Shown here: in pieces, positions 1 to 5,307 of the stretch
How the letters are laid out: the number at the start of each line of letters is the position of its first letter
Numbering within the stretch: the first letter of the stretch is position 1
From: CAZPCT01 sp964585325
Lineage (GTDB): Bacteria; Patescibacteriota; Minisyncoccia; JACQLN01; CAZPCT01
Length of the DNA stretch: 14,092 nucleotides
NCBI GenBank assembly: GCA_964585325.1
Contig: CAZPCT010000002.1
Location: forward strand, 1 to 14,092
Reading direction: 5' to 3'
Made by a program: the position numbers and the translations under genes
Notes under the pieces: generated by a model
What the model saw: only the letters and a program-made list of their open reading frames with translations
Told to the model about the DNA's origin: nothing
Database searches by the model: none

Positions 1-416
1 GCGTCACGGCGGGCAAGGTAGTCGTTGACCGTAATAAGGTGCGCTCCTTTGCCAGCAAGTGCGTTTAAGTAAAGTGGTAGCGTAGCGGCAAGTGTCTTTC
101 CCTCACCCGTCTTCATCTCCGACATATACCCTCTGTGCAGCGCCATACCGCCAATAAGCTGTACGTCATAATGGCGCTGCCCCAACGTACGCTTTGCGGC
201 CTCACGCACCAGAGCAAACGCCTCTTCAATCAACACGTCAATCTCCTCGCCTTCTGCAAGACGCTTTTTAAACTCCGCCGTCTTGCCAGGAAGCTCCTCA
301 TCTTTTAAAGACGCAAAGTCATCTTCAAGCGCGTTTATACGCTCTACTCTGTCCTGCGCCTCACCTAAAAATGCGGCGCCTTCGTCTTTGGTGAATATTT
401 TTGAGAAAAACCCCAT
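1..416 (-). CDS. secA: Protein translocase subunit SecA, N-terminal part (cut by window edge)
   Basis: SecA is the ATPase motor that pushes unfolded preproteins through SecYEG at the inner face of the membrane. Translating the minus strand from the ATG at 414-416 gives about 138 residues that begin MGFFSKIF. They contain the SecA features LGQRHYDVQLIGGMALHRG, then MKTGEGKT (Walker A of the DEAD motor), then a THVNDYLA-like element (LITVNDYLARRD) at the window edge. The rest lies outside the window. There is no recognisable Shine-Dalgarno sequence; the leader just upstream of the ATG is pyrimidine-rich. The gene follows hpf on the same strand, a common bacterial neighbour pair, but a hairpin-rich gap with a likely terminator and a possible own promoter separates them. 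Identity is very secure. Confidence 0.96.
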   Translation of the reverse strand, partial: MGFFSKIFTKDEGAAFLGEAQDRVERINALEDDFASLKDEELPGKTAEFKKRLAEGEEIDVLIEEAFALVREAAKRTLGQRHYDVQLIGGMALHRGYMSEMKTGEGKTLAATLPLYLNALAGKGAHLITVNDYLARRD

Positions 417-448
417 TATCTAGAAGATAGAAGTAAGAATTCGTAAGG

Positions 449-477
449 AGTATAGCGCACCTATGTATAAAACAAAA
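449..477 (-). promoter_or_regulatory. Possible secA promoter
   Basis: On the minus strand TATACT (449-454) makes a good -10 box. A weak -35 (TTTTGT, 472-477) lies 17 bp upstream and overlaps the T-tract of the upstream terminator. The predicted transcript would start near 442, giving a leader of about 26 nt without a Shine-Dalgarno sequence. The -10 is convincing and the -35 is not. Confidence 0.4.
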
Positions 478-494
478 CTGCCTGCGCAGCAGGC
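469..494 (-). terminator. Probable rho-independent terminator of hpf
   Basis: Read on the minus strand, a 6-bp GC-rich stem (GCCTGC/GCAGGC, 480-485 with 489-494, loop TGC) is followed by AG and then the T-rich run TTTTGTTTT (469-477). It lies downstream of hpf and just ahead of the secA promoter candidate, so it would separate the two transcripts. The stem is short, which keeps confidence moderate. Confidence 0.5.
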
Positions 495-501
495 TTTCCC
501 A

Positions 502-608
502 CGAAGTGTCGGGCTGTGCCCGCACTTCGGATGAGGAGGAAGAGGGAAAAGCCGAGTATGAGCGAGCGAATCGGCTGTGTTAAGGGAGAAACGGCGTTTC
601 TCCCTTAA
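502..608. repeat. Cluster of inverted repeats in the hpf-secA gap
   Basis: The 197-bp gap 417-613 has no gene. Besides the terminator-like hairpin near 480 it holds three more stem-loops. The first has arms 502-514 and 518-529, 12 bp with one bulged base and a 3-nt loop. The second is a weaker stem, GCCGA/TCGGC, around 551-575; on the minus strand TTTT follows it, so it could also terminate. The third has arms 580-592 and 596-608, 13 perfect base pairs with a 3-nt loop, starting only 5 bp after the hpf stop. The third has no U-tract on either side and may protect the 3' end of the mRNA rather than terminate it. Confidence 0.7.
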
Positions 609-613
609 AGATA

Positions 614-997
614 CTACTCTTCCCGGCGGAAAAAACGGAAGAGTTTCATCCGTCGCGCTGCCTTGCGCGCGCGGCGCAGGTACGTGTCCCGGCGCTTAGC
701 CTTCAGCTTGCGCGCCTGTCGTTCAATGTCATCTTTTACCATGTCTATCGCCTCCTGGGGCGTCTCACGGCACTCTTCGGCCCGCAGAATTGTTCCCTGT
801 ATCTCCATGGTCACGTCACACAAATACACATCCCCTTTTTGGTGGTGCTGGGAGGGCTTGCCTATCTCAACGTCCGCGACAATCCCATCTTCGTCAATGT
901 CAGGGAAAAAACGCTCAAGTCCCCCTATCTTCTCCATGATGTAGGAGCGAAGGGTCTCGGAAAGCTCAATGTTCGTACCTTTGATGTTAATGCGCAT
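614..997 (-). CDS. hpf: Ribosome hibernation promoting factor, short HPF/RaiA type
   Basis: This 127-residue protein begins MRINIKGTNIELSETLRSYI and has the beta-alpha-beta-beta-beta-alpha layout of the HPF/RaiA family. The family binds the decoding groove of the 30S subunit and silences idle ribosomes under stress or in stationary phase. The conserved stretch with ADVEIGKPSQHHQKGDVY, the central EIQG strand and a basic helix from about residue 85 on (DDIERQARKLKAKRRD) are all visible. The tail (about residues 100-127) is very rich in Arg and Lys. The C-terminal dimerisation domain of long HPF is absent, so this is the short form. The ATG at 995-997 is the only plausible start; no Shine-Dalgarno sequence precedes it. 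It lies upstream of secA on the same strand and has its own promoter-like sequence. Confidence 0.93.
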   Translation of the reverse strand: MRINIKGTNIELSETLRSYIMEKIGGLERFFPDIDEDGIVADVEIGKPSQHHQKGDVYLCDVTMEIQGTILRAEECRETPQEAIDMVKDDIERQARKLKAKRRDTYLRRARKAARRMKLFRFFRREE

Positions 998-1023
998 AGA
1001 AAATGGTGTGAGTTAGTGTGAGG

Positions 1024-1052
1024 AGTATAACACGGGCAAGAGGACTAAACAA
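1024..1052 (-). promoter_or_regulatory. Probable hpf promoter
   Basis: On the minus strand TTGTTT (1047-1052) and TATACT (1024-1029) are separated by exactly 17 bp, a good sigma-70-like match. The start would fall near 1017, leaving a leader of about 20 nt with no Shine-Dalgarno sequence before the hpf ATG. Between this site and the stop of the small basic gene (1053-1110) nothing else was recognised, and no clear terminator was seen there. Confidence 0.55.
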
Positions 1053-1110
1053 AAATCCCCGCCTGTTGAAACCGAGTGTCCCGAGTACGGAGATCTTTGC
1101 AAGAGAAACG

Positions 1111-1254
1111 TTATCTCTTTTTTTTCTTTGTAGCGCGCTTCTTTGTCGTCTTGCGCTTTGTCGCCGGCTTTCGCTTGGCGGCTGCCCGCTTCTTGGCTGG
1201 CTTACGCGCTGGCTTTTTGGCTGCGCGCTTTTTTGTTTTCTTTTTTGTTGGCAT
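1111..1254 (-). CDS. Tiny histone-H1-like lysine/alanine-rich basic protein
   Basis: Reading the minus strand from the ATG at 1252-1254 to the TAA at 1111-1113 gives 47 residues: 20 Lys, 7 Arg, 9 Ala, 6 Thr, 4 Pro, 1 Met and no acidic or aromatic residue. It starts MPTKKKTKKRAAKKPARK and ends KKRATKKKKR. Such KKxA/KKPA-rich sequences resemble the tail of eukaryotic histone H1 and bacterial H1-like or AlgP-like proteins, which bind DNA or RNA through charge. A nucleoid-binding role is therefore likely but inferred; an RNA- or ribosome-binding role is possible, given the neighbouring hpf. A consistent codon frame, a terminal stop and an upstream promoter plus AGGAGGT site support a real gene. 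The Shine-Dalgarno site is 22 nt from the ATG, with a small hairpin in between. Confidence 0.8.
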   Translation of the reverse strand: MPTKKKTKKRAAKKPARKPAKKRAAAKRKPATKRKTTKKRATKKKKR

Positions 1255-1260
1255 GTATGT

Positions 1261-1308
1261 GTTGCGTGAGCAACTTACCTCCTAATGAGTCTTCGACACG
1301 CGACTCAT
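1261..1308 (-). promoter_or_regulatory. Structured leader with hairpin-bridged Shine-Dalgarno site
   Basis: A perfect AGGAGGT (minus strand, 1277-1283) is the strongest ribosome binding site in this part of the window, but it is 22 nt from the ATG of the small basic gene. Between them lies a 14-nt hairpin (1261-1274, stem GTTGC/GCAAC, loop TCAC). Folding it out leaves 8 nt, an ideal spacing. A second hairpin (arms ATGAGTC/GACTCAT, 1285-1291 and 1302-1308) ends next to the AGGAGGT on its 5' side. No in-frame start codon lies closer to the site. Confidence 0.55.
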
Positions 1309-1345
1309 GTCAATATATGTGTCATGCGTGCTGTCTACTTCTTTA

Positions 1346-1374
1346 AGTATGAGCTTATTTTTAAAAAAGTACAA
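1346..1374 (-). promoter_or_regulatory. Probable promoter of the small basic gene
   Basis: On the minus strand TTGTAC (1369-1374) and CATACT (1346-1351) are 17 bp apart. The spacer is AT-rich. Transcription would start near 1339, giving a leader of about 85 nt that contains both hairpins and the AGGAGGT. The stretch between here and the stop of the next gene (1375-1403) holds only a 10-bp palindrome (1391-1400) within a weak hairpin. It has no U-tract in the right place, so I do not call a terminator. Confidence 0.45.
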
Positions 1375-1403
1375 TAGTTTTTGCACGCATTTGTGCACAA
1401 GTG

Positions 1404-3359
1404 TCACTCAATAAATAAATACTCACTCTCTTTTTTTCTTTTTAGCTGCAGATACAGATAACTTACCGAAACAAAACCAACGCTACAGAGTGTTAACGCT
1501 ATCCACACAATAAGAGGAACATCTGCGTACGTTGTTCCGCCGCCCGCACCGGCAGCAGCAAGCAACGCCGCGTTATCCCGGTCTTCAAACAGAGAACGTA
1601 GCGGTGTTGACGTTGCCGCTTCTGCCGGCGCAGGTGCGCCACTTCCCATACGGGGAGAGGTACGTTGTAAAGATGTGCGCGGCGTGCTTTCGTCTTTCGT
1701 CTCTAATGCTGTTTGGGCAGGTATAATGCCGGCATTTTCTTGGAGCGGCGTCCCCACACCCGTCACCCACACCTCTCCCCGTTTTTGCATCGTGTTTTTT
1801 GAGACATTATCTCCGGCCGGCCAGCCCTCAGACGCGTCTACACGATCAATTTCCGTTCCCTCGCCATCCAGCAACACAAGTGTCTCCCCTGCATTGCTAA
1901 GCGAGCCAGTATAAATGTATCCGGCGGGCACGCCGGGAACGGTGCTGTCATCTGTCCGCTCCAAAAGCACGTACCCACCCGCGGGCACACTCACCTCCTG
2001 GTCAATAGAGATATCCGGCGAGCCGTCCACGGCAGTAAGCCTCCAACCGGTAATGATCACTGGCTCGTCTGTTGTATTAAAAAGCTCTAACCACTCGTCG
2101 TTTGCGGACGCCTCCGTACCCATCCACGCAATCTCATTAATGATGACACTGCCGGGAAGCGCGGTGTGGATAGTGGCACTCACTTCTTCTGCCTCTTTTT
2201 TCTCCTCTTCTTTTTCTTCGTCCTCTTCCTCTTCTTTTGTCTCCCTCTGTGTATTCCTTTCTTTTTCTTCTGCAGGCGGCAGTATGGCAGGATTCGTGTT
2301 TGCGTTCTTTGGAGTGGGCTCCGCTGTCACCCATGTACTCCCTTGCCGCTGCATGGTGGCCTTAGACGCGTTGTCCCCGGCTGGCCAGCCGTCCGAGGCC
2401 TCAACACGATCTATTTCTGTGCTTGTTGCGTTAAGAAGCACAAGCGTCTCGCCGGTGTTTGGGAGGACGCCGGTATAGATCACATCAGCAGAAATACCGG
2501 GAACTGATTCGTCGTCCGTGCGCTCAAGCAACAAGAAGCCGGCGGCGAGAAGGGTGATATCAGGCAACATTATTGTAAAACTCCCGTCCGCGTTACGAAG
2601 CTCCCAACCGTCTACCACAATATCAACGGTTGTTGTATTGCGAAGCTCTATCCACTCGTCGTTTGCGGACGCCTCCGTACCCATCCACGCAATCTCATTC
2701 ACCAGCACATCACCAAACTGGGGACTATACGACTCCTCATCCTCACCGCCCTCCGGCGTGGAGCTCGCCGCCCCGTCCGCGCCAGTCTGCGAAGTAGTGG
2801 TTGCGCTTTGAGCGTCATCCCCTACATCTGGAACGGGCGGTGTGGAGGTGGATGTCTGGTCTTCGTTTTCGTCGTCAAATGGGGGCGTGGACGTTGCTGT
2901 GTCATCTTCTAACTCGTCCTCACCGGCAGGGGGTGTGCTTGTTGCAGTCTCACCTCCACCGCCCGTTGGTGTTGACGTGGCGTTTCCGTCTCCGCCGTCT
3001 TCCCCGTCCTCGCCCTCCGCGGCCGACACACACGCAAGACCCTGCTCCTGTATACCCGCAAGAGTTACAGGCCCAATACCCGAAACACGCTCAAGGTCGT
3101 CAACAGACTCAAACGGACGCTCTTCAACAATACGGCCCGCTATAACGGGACCCACGCCATCCAACTCCTCAAGCTCTTCAGGAGTGGCTGCGTTGATGTC
3201 TATCTGCCCCTCTTCGCACCCCTCGGCCAAAACGTCTGCAACAAAAAAACTGCCGGGAAGACCGACAGAGCGCGTATGCACCAGAAAAGTGTTGAACGTC
3301 AGGGCGTTCAGAGCTAACAAGCTACACAGTATGAGTAAGAATCGTGTACTCTTCACCAC
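1404..3359 (-). CDS. Exported ComEA-type helix-hairpin-helix protein with two lamin-tail domains and a C-terminal membrane anchor
   Basis: The 651-residue protein starts with a hydrophobic signal or anchor segment (about 6-28). Next is a ComEA-like double helix-hairpin-helix domain (about 51-110) with DINAATPEELEELDGVG and the second hairpin RVSGIGPVT. An acidic Thr/Ser/Pro linker follows (about 111-213, with ATSTPP-type motifs). The first lamin-tail domain is at about 216-345, an extremely Glu/Lys-rich stretch at about 363-393, and a second lamin-tail domain at about 402-535. After a Ser/Thr/Pro/Ala region comes one membrane helix (about 613-637) followed by KRKK. ComEA HhH domains bind double-stranded DNA during uptake; lamin-tail domains occur in many secreted bacterial nucleases and surface proteins. 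A surface DNA-binding role is therefore likely, but no nuclease motif is visible. The start is a GTG at 3359; a second GTG follows immediately. Confidence 0.85.
   Translation of the reverse strand: MVKSTRFLLILCSLLALNALTFNTFLVHTRSVGLPGSFFVADVLAEGCEEGQIDINAATPEELEELDGVGPVIAGRIVEERPFESVDDLERVSGIGPVTLAGIQEQGLACVSAAEGEDGEDGGDGNATSTPTGGGGETATSTPPAGEDELEDDTATSTPPFDDENEDQTSTSTPPVPDVGDDAQSATTTSQTGADGAASSTPEGGEDEESYSPQFGDVLVNEIAWMGTEASANDEWIELRNTTTVDIVVDGWELRNADGSFTIMLPDITLLAAGFLLLERTDDESVPGISADVIYTGVLPNTGETLVLLNATSTEIDRVEASDGWPAGDNASKATMQRQGSTWVTAEPTPKNANTNPAILPPAEEKERNTQRETKEEEEDEEKEEEKKEAEEVSATIHTALPGSVIINEIAWMGTEASANDEWLELFNTTDEPVIITGWRLTAVDGSPDISIDQEVSVPAGGYVLLERTDDSTVPGVPAGYIYTGSLSNAGETLVLLDGEGTEIDRVDASEGWPAGDNVSKNTMQKRGEVWVTGVGTPLQENAGIIPAQTALETKDESTPRTSLQRTSPRMGSGAPAPAEAATSTPLRSLFEDRDNAALLAAAGAGGGTTYADVPLIVWIALTLCSVGFVSVSYLYLQLKRKKESEYLFIE
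2091..2138 (-). repeat. 48-bp perfect direct repeat, copy in second lamin-tail domain
   Basis: The 48 bases 2091-2138 recur without change at 2652-2699, 561 bp away in the same orientation and frame. Each copy encodes NEIAWMGTEASANDEW, the first strand and loop of a lamin-tail domain. The rest of the two domains has diverged at the DNA level. Confidence 0.9.
2652..2699 (-). repeat. 48-bp perfect direct repeat, copy in first lamin-tail domain
   Basis: This is the partner of the copy at 2091-2138, identical over 48 bases. Identity includes synonymous positions, which points to recent duplication or gene conversion rather than protein-level selection alone. Confidence 0.9.
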
Positions 3360-3390
3360 CTGTGTTAGAGGGAAGCACTACCATAAATGT

Positions 3391-3420
3391 ATCATAAAAA
3401 TGAAGGCGACGCATTTCCAA
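3391..3420 (-). promoter_or_regulatory. Possible promoter of the HhH/lamin-tail gene
   Basis: In the 99-bp divergent gap, the minus strand has TTGGAA (3415-3420), an 18-bp spacer and TATGAT (3391-3396). The leader before the GTG start would be about 25 nt, with AGG directly before the start codon. Confidence 0.45.
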
Positions 3421-3421
3421 A

Positions 3422-3450
3422 TTGACTTTACGCCCTAAAATATGCAAAAT
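3422..3450 (+). promoter_or_regulatory. Possible promoter of the sugar phosphotransferase gene
   Basis: TTGACT (3422-3427) is a good -35. With 17 bp spacing the -10 would be CAAAAT (3445-3450), a 4 of 6 match. The transcript would begin about at the ATG (3459), so the mRNA may be leaderless; no Shine-Dalgarno sequence is present. Confidence 0.35.
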
Positions 3451-3458
3451 TATACATA

Positions 3459-4826
3459 ATGAGACACGCCTATAAGACAGCAATGCTGGTCATTGGGGAC
3501 ATCGCCGTCCTCTATCTTTCGTTAGGGCTTATGCTGACTGTCCGCTACGGTTCGTTGACAGAAGCACCGTTGGTACGCGAGCACTTTGCCCCGTTCACTA
3601 TTGTCTTTGCCTTCTGGCTCATTGTCTTTTTTATACACAACCTCTACGACTTCACCGCGGCAAAAAACTCCCTTGAGTTCTACCGCACCGTCTTCCGGGC
3701 GCTTTTCATAAACGGCGTCATCGCGCTCACCTTCTTTTATCTGGTCCCCTTCTTTGCCATCTCACCAAAACGAAACCTCGCGCTCTTCTTTGTCATATTT
3801 GTGGTTCTCTTTGCGCTCTGGCGGCAGGTGGCGAACCGCCTCTTTAAGACCCGCCTGCACCTCCCCACACTTGTGATGGGGCGGGACACCAAAGTGGCCC
3901 CGCTGGCCGCCACGCTCAACAACAACCCACAAATAGGCTACCGTGTAGTCGGCGTCTTCACAGACGAGGTGCACGAAGGACACAACCGTGGTTTTGTTAC
4001 GTTCACACGCCAAGACCTTTTAGACCTGGAACGAATTGTTGAGGAGCACACCATCCAGACGATTATTGTGGAGGAGTCCATATTAGAAAATGACGACGTG
4101 GTGAGGCAACTGGACAGACTTATTGGCCGTGACGTGGCCGTGCTGGACTTTACCAACTTTAAGGAGCGCCTTACCAGAAAAGTGGACCTTGAGGAAATAA
4201 GCGAGCGCTGGTTTCTGGAGCACGCGGCCGCGGGCAGAAATCTCACGTATGATGCGTTAAAACGTCTTTTAGATATCCTTGCCGTGCTGGTATTCGCCCT
4301 CCCTGCCTGTATGATAGGCATCTTTATAACCCTTGCCATCAAGCTTCAGGACGGAGGACCCATCTTTTTCAAGCAAAAGCGCACGGGACAGTATGAGCGT
4401 CCGTTTTTTGTCATAAAGTTTAGAAGCATGGTAGTGAACGCAGACAGAGCGGGAGCGCAAATCACCATAGACAACGATCCGCGCATTACGCCCATAGGCA
4501 GGTTCATTAGAAAGGTGCGCCTGGACGAACTGCCTCAGTTTATCAATATTCTTAAAGGAGAGATGTCCTTTGTAGGCCCCCGCAGTGAACAACGCGCCTT
4601 TGATGAGCGGTTCATCAGCGCTCTCCCTTTTTATGAACGCCGCTATCTTGTGAAACCGGGGCTCACCGGGTGGGCCCAAATAAACTACTCCTCCGTTATC
4701 ACGTTAGAAGACGCACGGGAGCGTATGGCCTATGACTTTTTCTATCTAAAAAATCGTTCGCTTATTTTTGACGTAGGCGTCATTCTGCGAACGATTGACC
4801 TTATGTTCCGCGGCCGCGGCCGATAA
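3459..4826 (+). CDS. Polyprenyl-phosphate sugar phosphotransferase (WbaP/WcaJ/EpsE-like)
   Basis: This enzyme class moves a sugar-1-phosphate from a nucleotide sugar to undecaprenyl phosphate on the cytoplasmic face, the first step of lipid-linked glycan assembly. The 455 residues show the usual layout. About four hydrophobic segments come first (roughly 7-28, 43-62, 80-100, 105-122), then a nucleotide-binding-like middle domain (about 135-235). The catalytic bacterial sugar transferase domain spans about 265-455. Its membrane hairpin is at 271-295, and its motifs are FKQKRTG, KFRSM (320-324), the catalytic Asp-Glu pair in RLDELPQ (D356, E357), GPRSE (373-377, often PRPE in relatives) and KPGLTGWAQINY (399-410). 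Length and order fit the polyisoprenyl glycosylphosphotransferase family. The sugar used (galactose, glucose or another) cannot be told. It is convergent with the four-helix-bundle gene. Confidence 0.93.
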   Translation: MRHAYKTAMLVIGDIAVLYLSLGLMLTVRYGSLTEAPLVREHFAPFTIVFAFWLIVFFIHNLYDFTAAKNSLEFYRTVFRALFINGVIALTFFYLVPFFAISPKRNLALFFVIFVVLFALWRQVANRLFKTRLHLPTLVMGRDTKVAPLAATLNNNPQIGYRVVGVFTDEVHEGHNRGFVTFTRQDLLDLERIVEEHTIQTIIVEESILENDDVVRQLDRLIGRDVAVLDFTNFKERLTRKVDLEEISERWFLEHAAAGRNLTYDALKRLLDILAVLVFALPACMIGIFITLAIKLQDGGPIFFKQKRTGQYERPFFVIKFRSMVVNADRAGAQITIDNDPRITPIGRFIRKVRLDELPQFINILKGEMSFVGPRSEQRAFDERFISALPFYERRYLVKPGLTGWAQINYSSVITLEDARERMAYDFFYLKNRSLIFDVGVILRTIDLMFRGRGR

Positions 4827-4842
4827 CGGCACGCCGAAGACA

Positions 4843-4870
4843 CAAATCCCAAGAAACAAGAAATAAAGAA
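4843..4870 (+). repeat. Heptad tandem array, left flank of the four-helix-bundle gene
   Basis: Four 7-bp units run from 4843 to 4870: CAAATCC, then CAAGAAA twice (4850-4863), then TAAAGAA. The array abuts the stop codon of the four-helix-bundle gene at 4871. Its units match the CAAGRNA-type heptads on the other flank, but in inverted orientation. The 16 bp between the sugar transferase stop and this array hold nothing else recognisable. Confidence 0.65.
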
Positions 4871-5245
4871 TTAGAGAGGTGCTTTTTTGATAATGGCGGA
4901 AAGAATGTTCCGCAGCTCCGTACCTTCACGTGAGAGCGTCTCTATCTCCATTTCTAATTGAGGATTGGCCTCCTGGAGCAACTCAAACCAATGGAGAGTT
5001 TCTTTGCACTCTTTTCTGGAAATTTTCAGCCTGTGCGCAAAGTCTTTCTTTCCTAATGCATCGTTGGCTTCGCGGTAGTTTGCGCCCACAGATCCAGCAG
5101 ACCTTACCACCTGGCTCACGAGGCGGTCGTTGATGGGATTACGCTTTACCTTTTTGCACAGCTGTATAACCTCACGGCCAAATTTTGTGGTGCGTTCTTC
5201 AAGATCAAAAGTTTTCTGTTGCTTTGACTCCTGAGACTTCGTCAT
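4871..5245 (-). CDS. Four-helix-bundle protein (23S rRNA intervening-sequence protein / S23 family)
   Basis: The 124-residue protein has the family signature in order: FDLEERTTKFGREVIQLCKKV (about 13-33), then NDRLVSQVVRSAGSVGANYREA, then KKDFAHRLKISRKECKETLHWFELLQEA, then a last helix to the end. Relatives are encoded inside intervening sequences of 23S rRNA in some bacteria, as free-standing genes in many others, and as the Avd accessory protein of diversity-generating retroelements. The fold forms ring-like oligomers, at least in Avd, that bind nucleic acid. The function of free-standing copies is not known. No rRNA and no reverse transcriptase lie in this window. The gene sits alone on the minus strand between two polysaccharide genes, and both flanks are 7-bp repeat arrays in opposite orientation, as if it were an inserted cassette. 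The start is the ATG at 5243-5245; upstream is an A-rich stretch without a clear Shine-Dalgarno sequence. Confidence 0.9.
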   Translation of the reverse strand: MTKSQESKQQKTFDLEERTTKFGREVIQLCKKVKRNPINDRLVSQVVRSAGSVGANYREANDALGKKDFAHRLKISRKECKETLHWFELLQEANPQLEMEIETLSREGTELRNILSAIIKKAPL

Positions 5246-5263
5246 GACTACTTCTTTTTTTGC

Positions 5264-5305
5264 TATCTTGTATCCTGTCCCTTGTTCCTTGTAACTTGTA
5301 TCTTT
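5264..5305 (-). repeat. Heptad tandem array, right flank of the four-helix-bundle gene
   Basis: Six consecutive 7-bp units fill 42 of the 62 bp between the O-antigen-ligase stop and the four-helix-bundle start. On the minus strand four units begin CAAG, one CAGG and one AAAG; an example is CAAGATA at 5264-5270. The phase of exactly 7 bp is kept throughout. The array starts 2 bp after the neighbouring gene ends. Confidence 0.75.
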
Positions 5306-5307
5306 CT

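Noticed and set aside
417..613. A raiA-motif structured RNA
   Set aside because: That RNA typically lies upstream of raiA genes and is larger. Here the structured region is downstream of hpf and the upstream gap is occupied by a promoter and another gene.
1018..1346. Plus-strand Leu/Phe/Cys-rich frames that look like small membrane proteins
   Set aside because: They are the complement of the Lys/Arg/Ala-rich small gene, which explains the hydrophobic composition and has the promoter and ribosome site.
1382..1400. Terminator after the HhH/lamin-tail gene
   Set aside because: The stem is only 5 bp and on the minus strand it is followed by A's, not T's.
1915..2478. Long serine-rich plus-strand open frame
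   Set aside because: It is antisense to the lamin-tail gene; the Ser/Phe-rich composition comes from the opposite strand's Glu/Lys- and Thr-rich codons, and no family features are present.
4871..5245. Four-helix-bundle gene as the Avd protein of a diversity-generating retroelement
   Set aside because: No reverse transcriptase and no template/variable repeat pair with adenine-specific differences is visible in the window. The 48-bp repeat in the lamin-tail gene is identical, not adenine-mutated.
4843..5305. CRISPR-like array
   Set aside because: The heptads are contiguous without spacers and no cas genes are present.
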